A DNA stretch of 38,425 nt from CAYMND01 sp964465065 (GCA_964465065.1 CAYXHZ010000026.1:1-38425), one strand, 5' to 3'. Shown: positions 1 to 6,756, numbered from the stretch's first letter. Notes: generated by a model from the letters alone, not told the origin. Numbers and translations: made by a program.

Positions 1-140
1 GATGACTGAAACTCTTGTGCAAATGTAGATGCAATTATAGCAACTGCTTTCAGATGATCTCCCAGCAACTGCCATTTTTCTACAGGTTGCCCATCAAGGC
101 TGTGGGCATAGAAACCTTTCTTCAGCGCATCTTCACTCAT
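1..140 (-). CDS. cas3: CRISPR-associated Cas3 HD nuclease, N-terminal fragment
   Basis: This is the first 46 codons of a gene that continues off the left edge. It begins at an ATG at 140-138 preceded by a strong purine-rich ribosome site (GGGGGAAAG). The translation starts MSEDALKKGFYAHS and continues with a W-x-x-L-x-x-HL-x-x-VA pattern and FAQEF. This is the typical N-terminus of the Cas3'' HD domain, in which the YAHS histidine is the first metal ligand and the HL histidine follows about 15 residues later. Cas3 degrades target DNA recruited by Cascade in type I CRISPR systems. Whether a helicase domain is fused cannot be seen. The gene is divergent from a WYL-domain regulator. The identification rests on 46 residues, so the subtype is unknown; an HD-only Cas3'' is the main alternative. 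Confidence 0.75.
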   Translation of the reverse strand, partial: MSEDALKKGFYAHSLDGQPVEKWQLLGDHLKAVAIIASTFAQEFQS

Positions 141-272
141 CTTTCCCCCATGTTTTCTTATTAACGATTACTAATATCACATCATTGTACAACGCGGCTA
201 AAGTATAAACATTGAGTTTGGCCCCCCAGTTTTTTATATCCCCTTTTTCCTGGTTTAACACACCATGTCTCC

Positions 273-301
273 TATATACAAAAGTTTACTTCCTGACTCA
301 A
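273..301 (-). promoter_or_regulatory. Candidate promoter for cas3
   Basis: Read on the minus strand, TTGAGT (301-296) is separated by 17 bp from TATATA (278-273). This is a good sigma70-type match and would start transcription near 266, giving cas3 a leader of about 125 nt. It is a sequence match only. Confidence 0.5.
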
Positions 302-322
302 GTCGTCTCGCCAAGAAAAAAC

Positions 323-341
323 TGCCGTGCCACTGTCGGCA
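323..341. promoter_or_regulatory. Inverted repeat in the cas3/WYL spacer (site 1)
   Basis: TGCCG (323-327) and CGGCA (337-341) form an inverted repeat. An overlapping reading, TGCC (328-331) N6 GGCA (338-341), contains the hexamer GTGCCA (327-332). It lies just upstream of the candidate cas3 -35 box. The same GTGCCA hexamer recurs in the palindrome at 421-437 next to the regulator gene, so both may be operators for the WYL protein. This is an inference. Confidence 0.4.
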
Positions 342-420
342 AACAAACCCTGACTTGCGATTGTAGGCCCGCCAAAAAATACTTTCAACATTTTTCCATT
401 GGTCATTATAAAAAGTCAGT

Positions 421-437
421 GTGCCAAAAGATGGCAC
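421..437. promoter_or_regulatory. Palindrome upstream of the WYL gene (site 2)
   Basis: GTGCCA (421-426), loop AAAGA, TGGCAC (432-437) is a perfect 6-bp-arm inverted repeat ending one base before the -35 box of the regulator promoter. The position suits an autoregulatory operator. It shares TGCC...GGCA half-sites with the repeat at 323-341. Confidence 0.5.
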
Positions 438-438
438 T

Positions 439-467
439 TTGAAAAACGAACAATATTTCTTTATACT
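439..467 (+). promoter_or_regulatory. Promoter of the WYL regulator, predicted leaderless
   Basis: TTGAAA (439-444), 17 bp, TATACT (462-467) is a near-consensus sigma70 promoter. The expected +1 is 474, which is exactly the A of the ATG. No Shine-Dalgarno sequence precedes that ATG, so the transcript is predicted to be leaderless. Confidence 0.6.
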
Positions 468-473
468 GTTCAT

Positions 474-1433
474 ATGGATCACATGAATCAGAACGATCGC
501 ATTCATTGGCTGGACTCCGCCTTTCGCAACGGATGCTGCCTGACCACCGAGGAGATGGCGGAAAAGCTGCAGATTTCCGTGCGCACCCTGCGCCGGGACA
601 TCGAAGACCTGAAAGACCACGGCGCTCCCGTGGAATACGACCGGGTCCAGGGCGTCTACCGCTACACCCACCCCAACTACGAGCTGCAGGGATCGTGGCT
701 GGGCGAGGACGAGCTGATCGGACTGGTGCTGGCCAAGCGCCTGGCGGTGACCATCCCCGACGGCGCCCGCAAGGAGGAGATCCAGCGCCTGTTCGACAAG
801 ATATACCAGAAGACCCTGCCGGCCATGCGCCTGCTGGACCGGCGCGTGTCGCTCAAGAACATCTGCTACTACCGGGTCAGGCCCGAGGTGTTCGACACCG
901 TGCTGCACGCCCTGTACCGCGACCGCAAGCTGCACTTCGTCTACCGGCCGGTTTTTGCCGGCGGCGAGACCGAGCGCACCGTCTGCCCGCTGCACCTGAT
1001 CCTGTACCGCGGCAACTGGCACCTGGCCGCCTTCTGCGAACTGCGCCAGGAGAACCGTCTGTTCGCCCTGTCACGCATGCACCGGCCGCAGCTTTTAAGC
1101 GACGCCCCCTGCCCCAGTCACCGGTTGGACGACGACTTTCACGAGAGGCTGGAGACCGTACACGGCATCTTCCTGTCTGACCATCCGATCACGGTGCGTC
1201 TGCGCTTTTCGCCGGCAATGGCCGGTTTCGCCCGGGAACAGGTCTGGTTTCCCGGCCAGGCCATCGAAGAAGACGGGAAGGGAAGACTGGTCATTTCCTT
1301 TCCGGTGGGGGATTTTCCGGAGATCGTTCAGGAGATTCTGGGCTACGGGCCGGAGGTGGAGGTGCTCGAGCCGGCGGAACTGCGCGAGACGGTCGCCGGA
1401 CGCATCGCGGCCATGGCCCGGCTGTACCGCTGA
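474..1433 (+). CDS. HTH-WYL domain transcriptional regulator
   Basis: A 319-residue protein. Residues about 8-60 form a winged helix-turn-helix of the HTH_11/DeoR type (TTEEMAEKLQISVRTLRRDI). Residues about 140-215 form a WYL domain, in which the name motif reads W-H-L in NWHLAAF and is preceded by conserved KLHFVYR and PLHLILYRG strands. A C-terminal WCX-like region follows. WYL proteins are ligand-sensing regulators, often encoded beside CRISPR-cas or other defence genes. This gene is divergent from cas3 across a 333-bp spacer with two related inverted repeats, so control of the cas operon and of itself is likely. ATG 474 is chosen because it coincides with the predicted transcription start; ATG 483 in the same frame is possible. 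Upstream in-frame codons precede the promoter and are not credible starts. Confidence 0.85.
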   Translation: MDHMNQNDRIHWLDSAFRNGCCLTTEEMAEKLQISVRTLRRDIEDLKDHGAPVEYDRVQGVYRYTHPNYELQGSWLGEDELIGLVLAKRLAVTIPDGARKEEIQRLFDKIYQKTLPAMRLLDRRVSLKNICYYRVRPEVFDTVLHALYRDRKLHFVYRPVFAGGETERTVCPLHLILYRGNWHLAAFCELRQENRLFALSRMHRPQLLSDAPCPSHRLDDDFHERLETVHGIFLSDHPITVRLRFSPAMAGFAREQVWFPGQAIEEDGKGRLVISFPVGDFPEIVQEILGYGPEVEVLEPAELRETVAGRIAAMARLYR

Positions 1434-1460
1434 GTCGCCGTTTCCCGATCAGCAATATTC

Positions 1461-1578
1461 ATCCGCAGATGACGCCGATGAGAACAGGGTTCCACCCGGT
1501 GGAGACAGAGGCTTTTTATACAACCAAACCCTCTCTGCCGAACGGTAGTTCGGCTCTCCATCTGCGTAATCTGTGGTT
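1461..1578. repeat. Palindromic dispersed element with imperfect terminal inverted repeats
   Basis: About 118 bp of non-coding sequence has related ends: ATCCGCAGATGACGC (1461-1475) matches the reverse complement of GCGTAATCTGTGGTT (1564-1578) at 12 of 15 positions. Inside are two perfect hairpins, TCCACC-C-GGTGGA (1491-1503) and GCCGAAC-GGTA-GTTCGGC (1537-1554). The end sequence resembles a short repeat family (ATCTGTGTAATCTGTGGTT type) that I recall as abundant between genes in several environmental phyla. No function is known to me. It fills most of the 450-bp space between the WYL gene and the aldolase gene; no gene is visible there. Confidence 0.55.
1537..1578 (+). repeat. 42-bp direct repeat, copy 1, left of the gap
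   Basis: The 42 bases from GCCGAACGG to CTGTGGTT directly before the Ns are identical to 1679-1720 directly after them. The repeat contains the GTTCGGC hairpin. Either it is a genuine repeat that broke the assembly, or both contigs end in the same sequence and the gap is artificial. Confidence 0.9.
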
Positions 1579-1678
1579 NNNNNNNNNNNNNNNNNNNNNN
1601 NNNNNNNNNNNNNNNNNNNNNNNNNNNNNNNNNNNNNNNNNNNNNNNNNNNNNNNNNNNNNNNNNNNNNNNNNNNNNN
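1579..1678. other. Assembly gap (100 N)
   Basis: Exactly 100 unknown bases, a conventional scaffold spacer rather than a measured length. The true distance between flanks is unknown, and linkage of the WYL/cas3 segment to the rest depends on the scaffolding being right. Confidence 0.98.
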
Positions 1679-1720
1679 GCCGAACGGTAGTTCGGCTCTC
1701 CATCTGCGTAATCTGTGGTT
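1679..1720 (+). repeat. 42-bp direct repeat, copy 2, right of the gap
   Basis: Identical to 1537-1578. After it the sequence becomes unique (TACCCTCCTCC) and leads to the aldolase promoter. Confidence 0.9.
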
Positions 1721-1824
1721 TACCCTCCTCCATGGCGCTGATTGGCTTTTCTGTAAAAAAGGATCGCGATTAATGAACTTTCCTCAAATCGGACGTTCCG
1801 GGGCGATGCCGGCGCAAACAGCGG

Positions 1825-1853
1825 TTGAAAGACTTCGGAAATTGGACTACACT
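1825..1853 (+). promoter_or_regulatory. Candidate aldolase promoter
   Basis: TTGAAA (1825-1830), 17 bp, TACACT (1848-1853). A short hairpin GACAA-CAAT-TTGTC (1862-1875) sits in the leader just before the AGGAGG ribosome site (1876-1881). Confidence 0.5.
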
Positions 1854-1887
1854 TCCAACTAGACAACAATTTGTCAGGAGGCTTGAT

Positions 1888-2802
1888 ATGGAAGAACAAA
1901 TCTACATCCCCGCCGACGTGCCCAACGGCAGCATCAACGAATATCTGAGCAACCTGGAGGAAATCACCCTCGGCTCGGGCCGGCTGATGCTGTTCGCCGG
2001 CGACCAGAAGATCGAACACCTCAACGACGACTTCTACGGTGAAGGCATCGCCGAAGACGACGCCGATCCGGAGCACCTGTTCAAGATCGCCGACCAGGCC
2101 GAAATCGGCGTCTTCGCCGCCCAGATGGGCCTGATCTCCATGTACGGCGTCGACTACCCGGAAATCCCCTACCTGGTCAAGCTCAACTCCAAGACCCACC
2201 TGGTCCCCACCACCCAGCGCGATCCGGTATCCCTGCAGCACATGGACATCGAACAGGTCATCGAGTTCCGCAACCGCTCCGGCCTCAACATCCTCGGCTT
2301 CGGCTACACCATCTACCTGGGCAGCGAATTCGAAAACCAGATGATCCGCGAAGCGGCCCAGGCCATCCACAAGGCCCATCTGAACGGCCTGGTCTCGGTA
2401 CTGTGGATCTACCCCCGCGGCAAGGCCGTCAAAGACGAGAAATGCCCGGACCTCATCGCCGGAGCCACCGGTGTGGCCGCCTGCCTGGGCTCGGACTTCG
2501 TCAAGGTCAACTACCCCAAGAAAAGCGGAGAATCCTCGGCCGAGATCTTCAAGCGCGCCGTCCGCTCGGCCGGCAAGACCAAGGTCATCTGCGCCGGCGG
2601 CTCCAGCATGGAGCCCAAGGCCTTTTTGCAGCAGCTGCACGATCAGATCCACATCTCCGGCGCCTGCGGCAACGCCACCGGTCGCAACATCCACCAGCGG
2701 CCGCTCGACGAAGCCGTCCGCCTGGCCAACGCCATCACCTCCATCACCGTCTACGACAAGAGCGTGAAGGAGGCCTTCGCCATCTACCAGGGCAAGGACT
2801 GA
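1888..2802 (+). CDS. Class I fructose-bisphosphate aldolase, archaeal (DhnA) type
   Basis: A 304-residue protein of the DhnA/FbaB TIM-barrel family, which cleaves fructose 1,6-bisphosphate through a lysine Schiff base in glycolysis and gluconeogenesis. Seen are the N-terminal FAGDQKIEHL strand (residues 36-45), the YPRGKAVKD segment (175-183), the presumed Schiff-base lysine K206 in DFVKVNYP, and the phosphate-binding ICAGGSS and GACGNATGRNI loops near the C-terminus. AGGAGG at 1876-1881 fixes the ATG at 1888; an upstream in-frame start would overlap the promoter. The gene is monocistronic, followed by a hairpin at 2832-2862. Related aldolases in the superfamily act on other substrates, so the exact reaction is likely but not certain. 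The window also contains eno, so glycolysis is represented twice. Confidence 0.85.
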   Translation: MEEQIYIPADVPNGSINEYLSNLEEITLGSGRLMLFAGDQKIEHLNDDFYGEGIAEDDADPEHLFKIADQAEIGVFAAQMGLISMYGVDYPEIPYLVKLNSKTHLVPTTQRDPVSLQHMDIEQVIEFRNRSGLNILGFGYTIYLGSEFENQMIREAAQAIHKAHLNGLVSVLWIYPRGKAVKDEKCPDLIAGATGVAACLGSDFVKVNYPKKSGESSAEIFKRAVRSAGKTKVICAGGSSMEPKAFLQQLHDQIHISGACGNATGRNIHQRPLDEAVRLANAITSITVYDKSVKEAFAIYQGKD

Positions 2803-2831
2803 TTTCCCCGAAATCAGCGCCCGATGCCGTT

Positions 2832-2862
2832 TTTGAAGGGGCAAGCCACTTGCCCCTTCAAA
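2832..2862. terminator. Long perfect hairpin between the aldolase gene and metK
   Basis: TTTGAAGGGGCAAG (2832-2845), CCA, CTTGCCCCTTCAAA (2849-2862) is a perfect 14-bp-arm stem. It has no T-run after it on either strand, so it is an atypical intrinsic terminator at best; it may instead block processivity or protect the 3' end of the aldolase mRNA. It ends next to the metK -35 box. Confidence 0.45.
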
Positions 2863-2891
2863 TTGACAAGCCCCGCTGATTCTGCTACCAT
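2863..2891 (+). promoter_or_regulatory. metK promoter
   Basis: TTGACA (2863-2868), 17 bp, TACCAT (2886-2891) with an extended -10 TG at 2883-2884. The expected start near 2898 gives a leader of about 32 nt, too short for a SAM riboswitch. Confidence 0.6.
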
Positions 2892-2929
2892 GCAAATTTG
2901 TAGAAAACCATTTTCCCCCGGGAGGTACT

Positions 2930-4084
2930 ATGATCAAGGGCAGATATTTGTTTACTTCTGAATCGGTTACCGAAGGACATCCGGACAAGGTTTGCGACCA
3001 GGTTTCCGACGCCATCCTCGACTCCTGTCTGGAACAGGATCCCGACTCGCGTGTCGCCGTCGAATCGCTGACCAAAACCGGCGTGGTCGTCGTCGCCGGT
3101 GAACTCACCACCAACGGCTACGTCAACATCCCCAAAATAGTCCGCGAGACCCTGCGCCGCATCGGTTACACCAAGTCTTCCTACGGAATCGAATGCGACA
3201 CCTGCGCGGTCATGGTACACATCGAGGAACAATCCCCGGACATCTCCGTGGGCGTGACTGCCGCCCAGAACCACGAGCAGGGCGCCGGCGACCAGGGTAT
3301 GATGTTCGGTTACGCCACCAACGAAACGGAAAACTATATGCCCCTGCCCATCGACATGGCCCACAAGCTGGCCATGAAGCTGGCCGAGGTCCGTAAAAAC
3401 GGAACGATTCCCTACCTCGGTCCCGACGGCAAATCGCAGGTCACCGTCGAGTACGTCGACGGCAAACCGGTGGACATCACCACCGTGGTCATATCCAACC
3501 AGCACGACGATAACGTCAGCCACGACCGCATCGAGGCCGACATCATCGCCAAGGTCATCAAGCCCGTCTGCGGCGATTGGCTGCGGGCCGACTGCAAGTT
3601 CTACGTCAACCCCACCGGCAAGTTTGTGTTCGGCGGCCCGTACGCCGACGCCGGCCTGACCGGTCGCAAGATCATCGTCGACACCTACGGCGGCATGGGT
3701 CGTCACGGCGGCGGCGCCTTTTCGGGCAAGGATCCCAGCAAGGTCGACCGCTCCGGAGCCTACGCGGCCCGCTACATCGCCAAAAACCTGGTCGCCGCCG
3801 GCCTGGCCGACACCTGCGAGGTTCAACTCGCCTACGCCATCGGCGTGGCCGAACCGGTTTCGGTCAACGTCAATTGCTTCGATACCGGCAAGATCCCGGA
3901 AGACAAGATGGTCGAACTGATCCGCAAGGTTTTTCCGACCAAACCGGCCGATATTCTGAGGGTTTTGGAACTGAAACAGCCGATCTACCAGAAGACGGCC
4001 GCTTACGGTCACTTCGGCCGCAACCACTTTCCCTGGGAACGCCTCGACAAGGTGGAAGAGCTCAAGAAACTGGCCGGACTCTGA
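2930..4084 (+). CDS. metK: S-adenosylmethionine synthetase
   Basis: A 384-residue enzyme, the normal family length, that makes S-adenosylmethionine from methionine and ATP as a cytosolic tetramer. Signatures are SVTEGHPDKVCDQVSDAILD near the N-terminus (catalytic and metal-binding region), GAGDQGMMFGYAT, and the glycine-rich GGGAFSGKDPSKVDRS loop together with RKIIVDTYGG in the C-terminal half. GGAGG (2921-2925) lies five bases before the ATG. The product feeds methylation; the cycle is completed by ahcY and a SahR-like regulator at 10164-12528, but the palindrome found there is not present upstream of metK. Confidence 0.97.
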   Translation: MIKGRYLFTSESVTEGHPDKVCDQVSDAILDSCLEQDPDSRVAVESLTKTGVVVVAGELTTNGYVNIPKIVRETLRRIGYTKSSYGIECDTCAVMVHIEEQSPDISVGVTAAQNHEQGAGDQGMMFGYATNETENYMPLPIDMAHKLAMKLAEVRKNGTIPYLGPDGKSQVTVEYVDGKPVDITTVVISNQHDDNVSHDRIEADIIAKVIKPVCGDWLRADCKFYVNPTGKFVFGGPYADAGLTGRKIIVDTYGGMGRHGGGAFSGKDPSKVDRSGAYAARYIAKNLVAAGLADTCEVQLAYAIGVAEPVSVNVNCFDTGKIPEDKMVELIRKVFPTKPADILRVLELKQPIYQKTAAYGHFGRNHFPWERLDKVEELKKLAGL

Positions 4085-4094
4085 TACGGAAAAG

Positions 4095-4123
4095 TTGTTT
4101 AAGCGCCGGGCTTATGCTATCGT
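4095..4123 (+). promoter_or_regulatory. Candidate promoter of the HD-GYP gene, predicted leaderless
   Basis: TTGTTT (4095-4100), 17 bp, TATCGT (4118-4123) with TG at 4115-4116. The predicted +1 is 4130, one base before the ATG at 4131, and no ribosome site precedes it. TATGCT (4113-4118) is an alternative -10 and would leave a leader of six bases. Confidence 0.4.
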
Positions 4124-4130
4124 ATGAGCA

Positions 4131-5228
4131 ATGGACAATGGCACCATTCTCATAGTCGACGACGAAAGTGACATCCGGGAACTGCTGAAGGATTTCCTGG
4201 AAGACGAAGGCTTTCGCTGCCACACCGCCGCCAACGCCTTCGAGGCTCTGGACGTTTTTCAGCAAAGCGGCGATGTGGCCGTCCTGATGTCCGACATCCG
4301 CATGCCCGGAAAATCCGGCTTGGACCTGTTGTCCGAGATCAAGACCCTCGACGAGGATGTCATCGTCATCATGATTTCGGCGGTCAAGGACATCGAATCG
4401 GCGATTACGGCCATGTCCAACGGGGCCTACGACTACGTGTCCAAGCCCTTCAAGCTCAACGAAGTGGCCATGATCACCCACAAGGCGCTGGAAAAACGGC
4501 GTCTGGTCCTGGAGAACAAGGCCTACCAAAGGGAACTGGAGCAAAAGGTGGCCGAGAGGACCCGGGAGCTCCAGGATGCCCTGAAGAAACTGGACAGCAC
4601 CTACAACTTCACCCTGCGCGCCCTGGTCACCGCCCTGGACACCCGCGACGAGGAGACCCAGGGCCACTCCATGCGCGTCGTGCACTACACCCTAAAGATC
4701 GCCAGGCTGATGGGCATCAGCGACGGCAATCTGGGCAAGGTGCTCGAATACGGCGCCCTGCTGCACGATATCGGCAAAATCGGCATCCCCGATGCCATTT
4801 TACGCAAACCGGGCAAGCTCACTCCCGATGAATGGGTGGTCATGAAGAAGCACCCGCAGATCGGCTATGAAATCCTGCACCGCATCGAATTTCTCGAAGA
4901 AGCTTCCAAGATGGTGCTGCACCACCACGAAAACTATTCCGGCAACGGTTACCCCAAGGGCCTGAAGGGCGAAGAAATCCCCATCGGATCCCGGATATTC
5001 GCCGTAGCCGACACCCTGGACGCCATGACCTCCGATCGTCCGTACCGCAAGGCCCTGTCGCTGCAGGACGTCAGCTCCGAGCTCAACAAGTTCTCCGGCC
5101 AGCAGTTCGACCCGGTGGTCGTGCAGGCTTTCAACAAGATCTCGCTGGATGAGTGGTCGCAGCTGCGCAATCAGCTCGACGAACAGATCCGCAATGCGGA
5201 TCATCTGACGATAGAGTTGCAGTACTGA
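4131..5228 (+). CDS. Response regulator with REC and HD-GYP domains (c-di-GMP phosphodiesterase type)
   Basis: A 365-residue RpfG-like protein. The receiver domain (residues 5-120) has the acidic pair D10/D11, phosphoacceptor D55 in SDIRMPG, and K105 in SKPF. A coiled linker (about 120-160) leads to the HD-GYP domain (163-345) with HD at 212-213 in GALLHDIGKIGIPD, HHEN at 265-268 and NGYP at 272-275. HD-GYP enzymes hydrolyse cyclic di-GMP. All metal ligands visible in these motifs are kept; the usual D of HHExxDGxGYP is S270. No sensor kinase is adjacent. The start lacks a ribosome site and sits at the predicted transcription start. The 3' end overlaps convergent rimI by 28 bp. Confidence 0.9.
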   Translation: MDNGTILIVDDESDIRELLKDFLEDEGFRCHTAANAFEALDVFQQSGDVAVLMSDIRMPGKSGLDLLSEIKTLDEDVIVIMISAVKDIESAITAMSNGAYDYVSKPFKLNEVAMITHKALEKRRLVLENKAYQRELEQKVAERTRELQDALKKLDSTYNFTLRALVTALDTRDEETQGHSMRVVHYTLKIARLMGISDGNLGKVLEYGALLHDIGKIGIPDAILRKPGKLTPDEWVVMKKHPQIGYEILHRIEFLEEASKMVLHHHENYSGNGYPKGLKGEEIPIGSRIFAVADTLDAMTSDRPYRKALSLQDVSSELNKFSGQQFDPVVVQAFNKISLDEWSQLRNQLDEQIRNADHLTIELQY

Positions 5229-5656
5229 TAGAGGTACGCGTCTTCGTCGGGCCGACGGTAATACTGACGCCGCTGACCGATCCGGGTGAAACCGAGCGAC
5301 TGGTAGAAGGCGATCGCGCCCAGGTTGCCGGCCCGAACTTCCAGAAAAATCCGCTTCAGGGAATCGGCATGGGCCTGCAGAAGATGGTCGAACAGACGCC
5401 GCGCCAAGCCCAGACGACGAAACTGCGGCAGAGTGGCCAGATGATGAAGCTCGAAATCGCCCTCATCCAGCTGCCAGACGATGAGGTAGGCACAGATTTT
5501 TTGGCTGACACTGTCCTGGGCCAGGTAGCAGCGGCTCAGGGGATTGTTCAGTTCGCCGCGGAAGTATTCCCGATCGATTTCGGCCTTGCTGGCGGCTTCG
5601 ACGGCCACCAGGCCATCCAGATCGTCCAGGCAGGCGACTCGCAGGACAAAGCTCAT
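5201..5656 (-). CDS. rimI: Ribosomal protein alanine N-acetyltransferase (GNAT family)
   Basis: A 151-residue GNAT acetyltransferase. The acetyl-CoA binding motif A reads FRRLGLARRLFDHLL, and motif B reads GNLGAIAFYQSLGF. RimI acetylates the N-terminal alanine of ribosomal protein S18. The assignment follows from length, motifs and position: its ATG (5656-5654) overlaps the TGA of tsaB by one base (TGATG), a common tsaB-rimI arrangement. A different GNAT substrate cannot be excluded. Reading through upstream of this start in the same frame only shadows tsaB. The C-terminal end overlaps the HD-GYP gene by 28 bp tail to tail. Confidence 0.85.
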   Translation of the reverse strand: MSFVLRVACLDDLDGLVAVEAASKAEIDREYFRGELNNPLSRCYLAQDSVSQKICAYLIVWQLDEGDFELHHLATLPQFRRLGLARRLFDHLLQAHADSLKRIFLEVRAGNLGAIAFYQSLGFTRIGQRRQYYRRPDEDAYLYQYCNSIVR

Positions 5657-6330
5657 CAGCCCCGGCCGATCACGGCATCCGGTTCCCGCAGGTAGAGGGG
5701 TTGCAGGGCCTGGGAGTCGCGAAGCCACAGACTCTGGTTTTGAACGGTCAGGCCGGCGATTTCCCGGGCCAGAAACGGCTCGACCCGGCGCACGGTCAAG
5801 CCGGCGGCCGCCAGGTTCACGCAGGCCGGATCGGCCAGCGGTCCGACCACCAGCGAACCGGGATTGTTGCGTTGAATCCAGTCCGGCAGCTCGGCCTGGG
5901 CCACCAGACCCGGCGGCACGATTTCCTGTACCTGCCTTCCATTCCAGCTGTAGGCGGCGCTGTAGAACTCGCCCCGTTTGGCATCCATGACGGCCGTGAC
6001 GCACGGCAGTGGCCCCAGGTAGGGTTCGGCCAGGGCACGCAGGGAATGAACCGGGAAAAAGGCCAGGCCCGGATAACGGACCAGCAGGGCCTTGCACACC
6101 GTCAGGCCGATGCGGATGCCGGTGAACGGCCCCGGACCGACGCAGACCCCCAGGGCGTCCAGCCGGGCGAAATCGTCGATGTGAGGCAGTACATGGCTCT
6201 CGAGCAAACCCGGCAGGCGCACCGAAATGGTATCGGCGACATACTCGTTGTATTCCAGCAGCAAGCCCTGGTCGGCGTACAGAGCCAGCGAGACATGCCG
6301 GCCGGAGGTGTCGAGCGCCAGGACCTTCAT
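5656..6330 (-). CDS. tsaB: tRNA t6A37 biosynthesis protein TsaB
   Basis: A 224-residue actin-like (ASKHA) protein. It begins MKVLALDTSGRHVSLAL, the phosphate-1 type strand, and carries the TsaB hallmark GPGPFTGIRIGLTVCKAL at about residues 68-85. TsaB partners TsaD and TsaE to make threonylcarbamoyl-adenosine at position 37 of ANN-reading tRNAs. Neither TsaD nor TsaE is in the window. Its ATG overlaps the stop of the anti-sigma-type gene by four bases (ATGA), and its stop overlaps rimI, so the three genes form a translationally coupled operon. Confidence 0.9.
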   Translation of the reverse strand: MKVLALDTSGRHVSLALYADQGLLLEYNEYVADTISVRLPGLLESHVLPHIDDFARLDALGVCVGPGPFTGIRIGLTVCKALLVRYPGLAFFPVHSLRALAEPYLGPLPCVTAVMDAKRGEFYSAAYSWNGRQVQEIVPPGLVAQAELPDWIQRNNPGSLVVGPLADPACVNLAAAGLTVRRVEPFLAREIAGLTVQNQSLWLRDSQALQPLYLREPDAVIGRG

Positions 6331-6749
6331 CGCAATCTCTTCTGCAGCAGAATCTCGCTGCCCCCGTCGCGCTTGAAGAATTCCACCTTGTCCATGTACG
6401 TGCGCATGATCATGATGCCGCGGCCGCGAAATGCCAGCAGGTCGTTGTTTTCGGATTGCTGGATCAGACTGGTGAAATCGACCGGATCGGGATTCTCGTC
6501 CCGGACCCGGATGGAGAAGCCGGCTTTCTGCCAGCTGAAATCGACGAAAACCCGTTTGGAGATGTCGGCCTGGTTGCCGTGAACGATGGCGTTGTTGATC
6601 ACTTCGCGCAAAGCGATTTCGATTTTGAAGATATCGTCCTCGTCGATCATCAGAAAATTCTTGATGTAGGAAAGCACCAGCACGCAGAATTCCGTGTAGC
6701 GCAGATCGCTGATGAAGTTGAGCGAGACGGTATTCATTTTCCCTTTCAT
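6327..6749 (-). CDS. RsbW/SpoIIAB-like histidine kinase-type ATPase (anti-sigma regulatory factor)
   Basis: A 140-residue single-domain GHKL ATPase. The N box is EVINNAIVHGNQ (E, N and H retained) and the G2-type glycine loop is FRGRGIMIMRTYMD. Such stand-alone ATPases bind sigma factors or anti-anti-sigma STAS proteins and phosphorylate the latter. No STAS partner or sigma gene is nearby. ATG 6749 is chosen because a TATACT -10 box with TG extension ends seven bases before it; ATG 6737, with AAGGG in front, is an alternative. It heads the operon with tsaB and rimI, an unusual mix of a stress-type regulator with housekeeping modification genes. Confidence 0.75.
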   Translation of the reverse strand: MKGKMNTVSLNFISDLRYTEFCVLVLSYIKNFLMIDEDDIFKIEIALREVINNAIVHGNQADISKRVFVDFSWQKAGFSIRVRDENPDPVDFTSLIQQSENNDLLAFRGRGIMIMRTYMDKVEFFKRDGGSEILLQKRLR

Positions 6750-6756
6750 GGGCCGA

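Noticed and set aside
141..473. CRISPR repeats in the cas3/WYL spacer
   Set aside because: Only two short, spaced inverted repeats occur; there is no regular repeat-spacer pattern.
255..1022. A long minus-strand open frame (255 codons) opposite the WYL gene
   Set aside because: It is antisense to a recognisable regulator, has low-complexity composition without motifs, and runs through the palindrome and both promoters.
1461..1720. Insertion sequence at the assembly gap
   Set aside because: The ends are imperfect inverted repeats, but the visible part is non-coding and only about 118 bp, with no transposase; a short non-autonomous repeat is the better description.
2892..2929. SAM riboswitch before metK
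   Set aside because: The predicted leader is only about 32 nt and shows no conserved pairing.
1720..3114. A 464-codon minus-strand open frame opposite the aldolase gene and the start of metK
   Set aside because: It is a codon-bias shadow of two well-identified plus-strand enzymes, valine/glycine/aspartate-rich, with no ribosome site.
5657..6097. N-terminal extension of rimI
   Set aside because: It is an out-of-frame reading of tsaB; the GNAT domain begins at 5656, where the start overlaps the tsaB stop.
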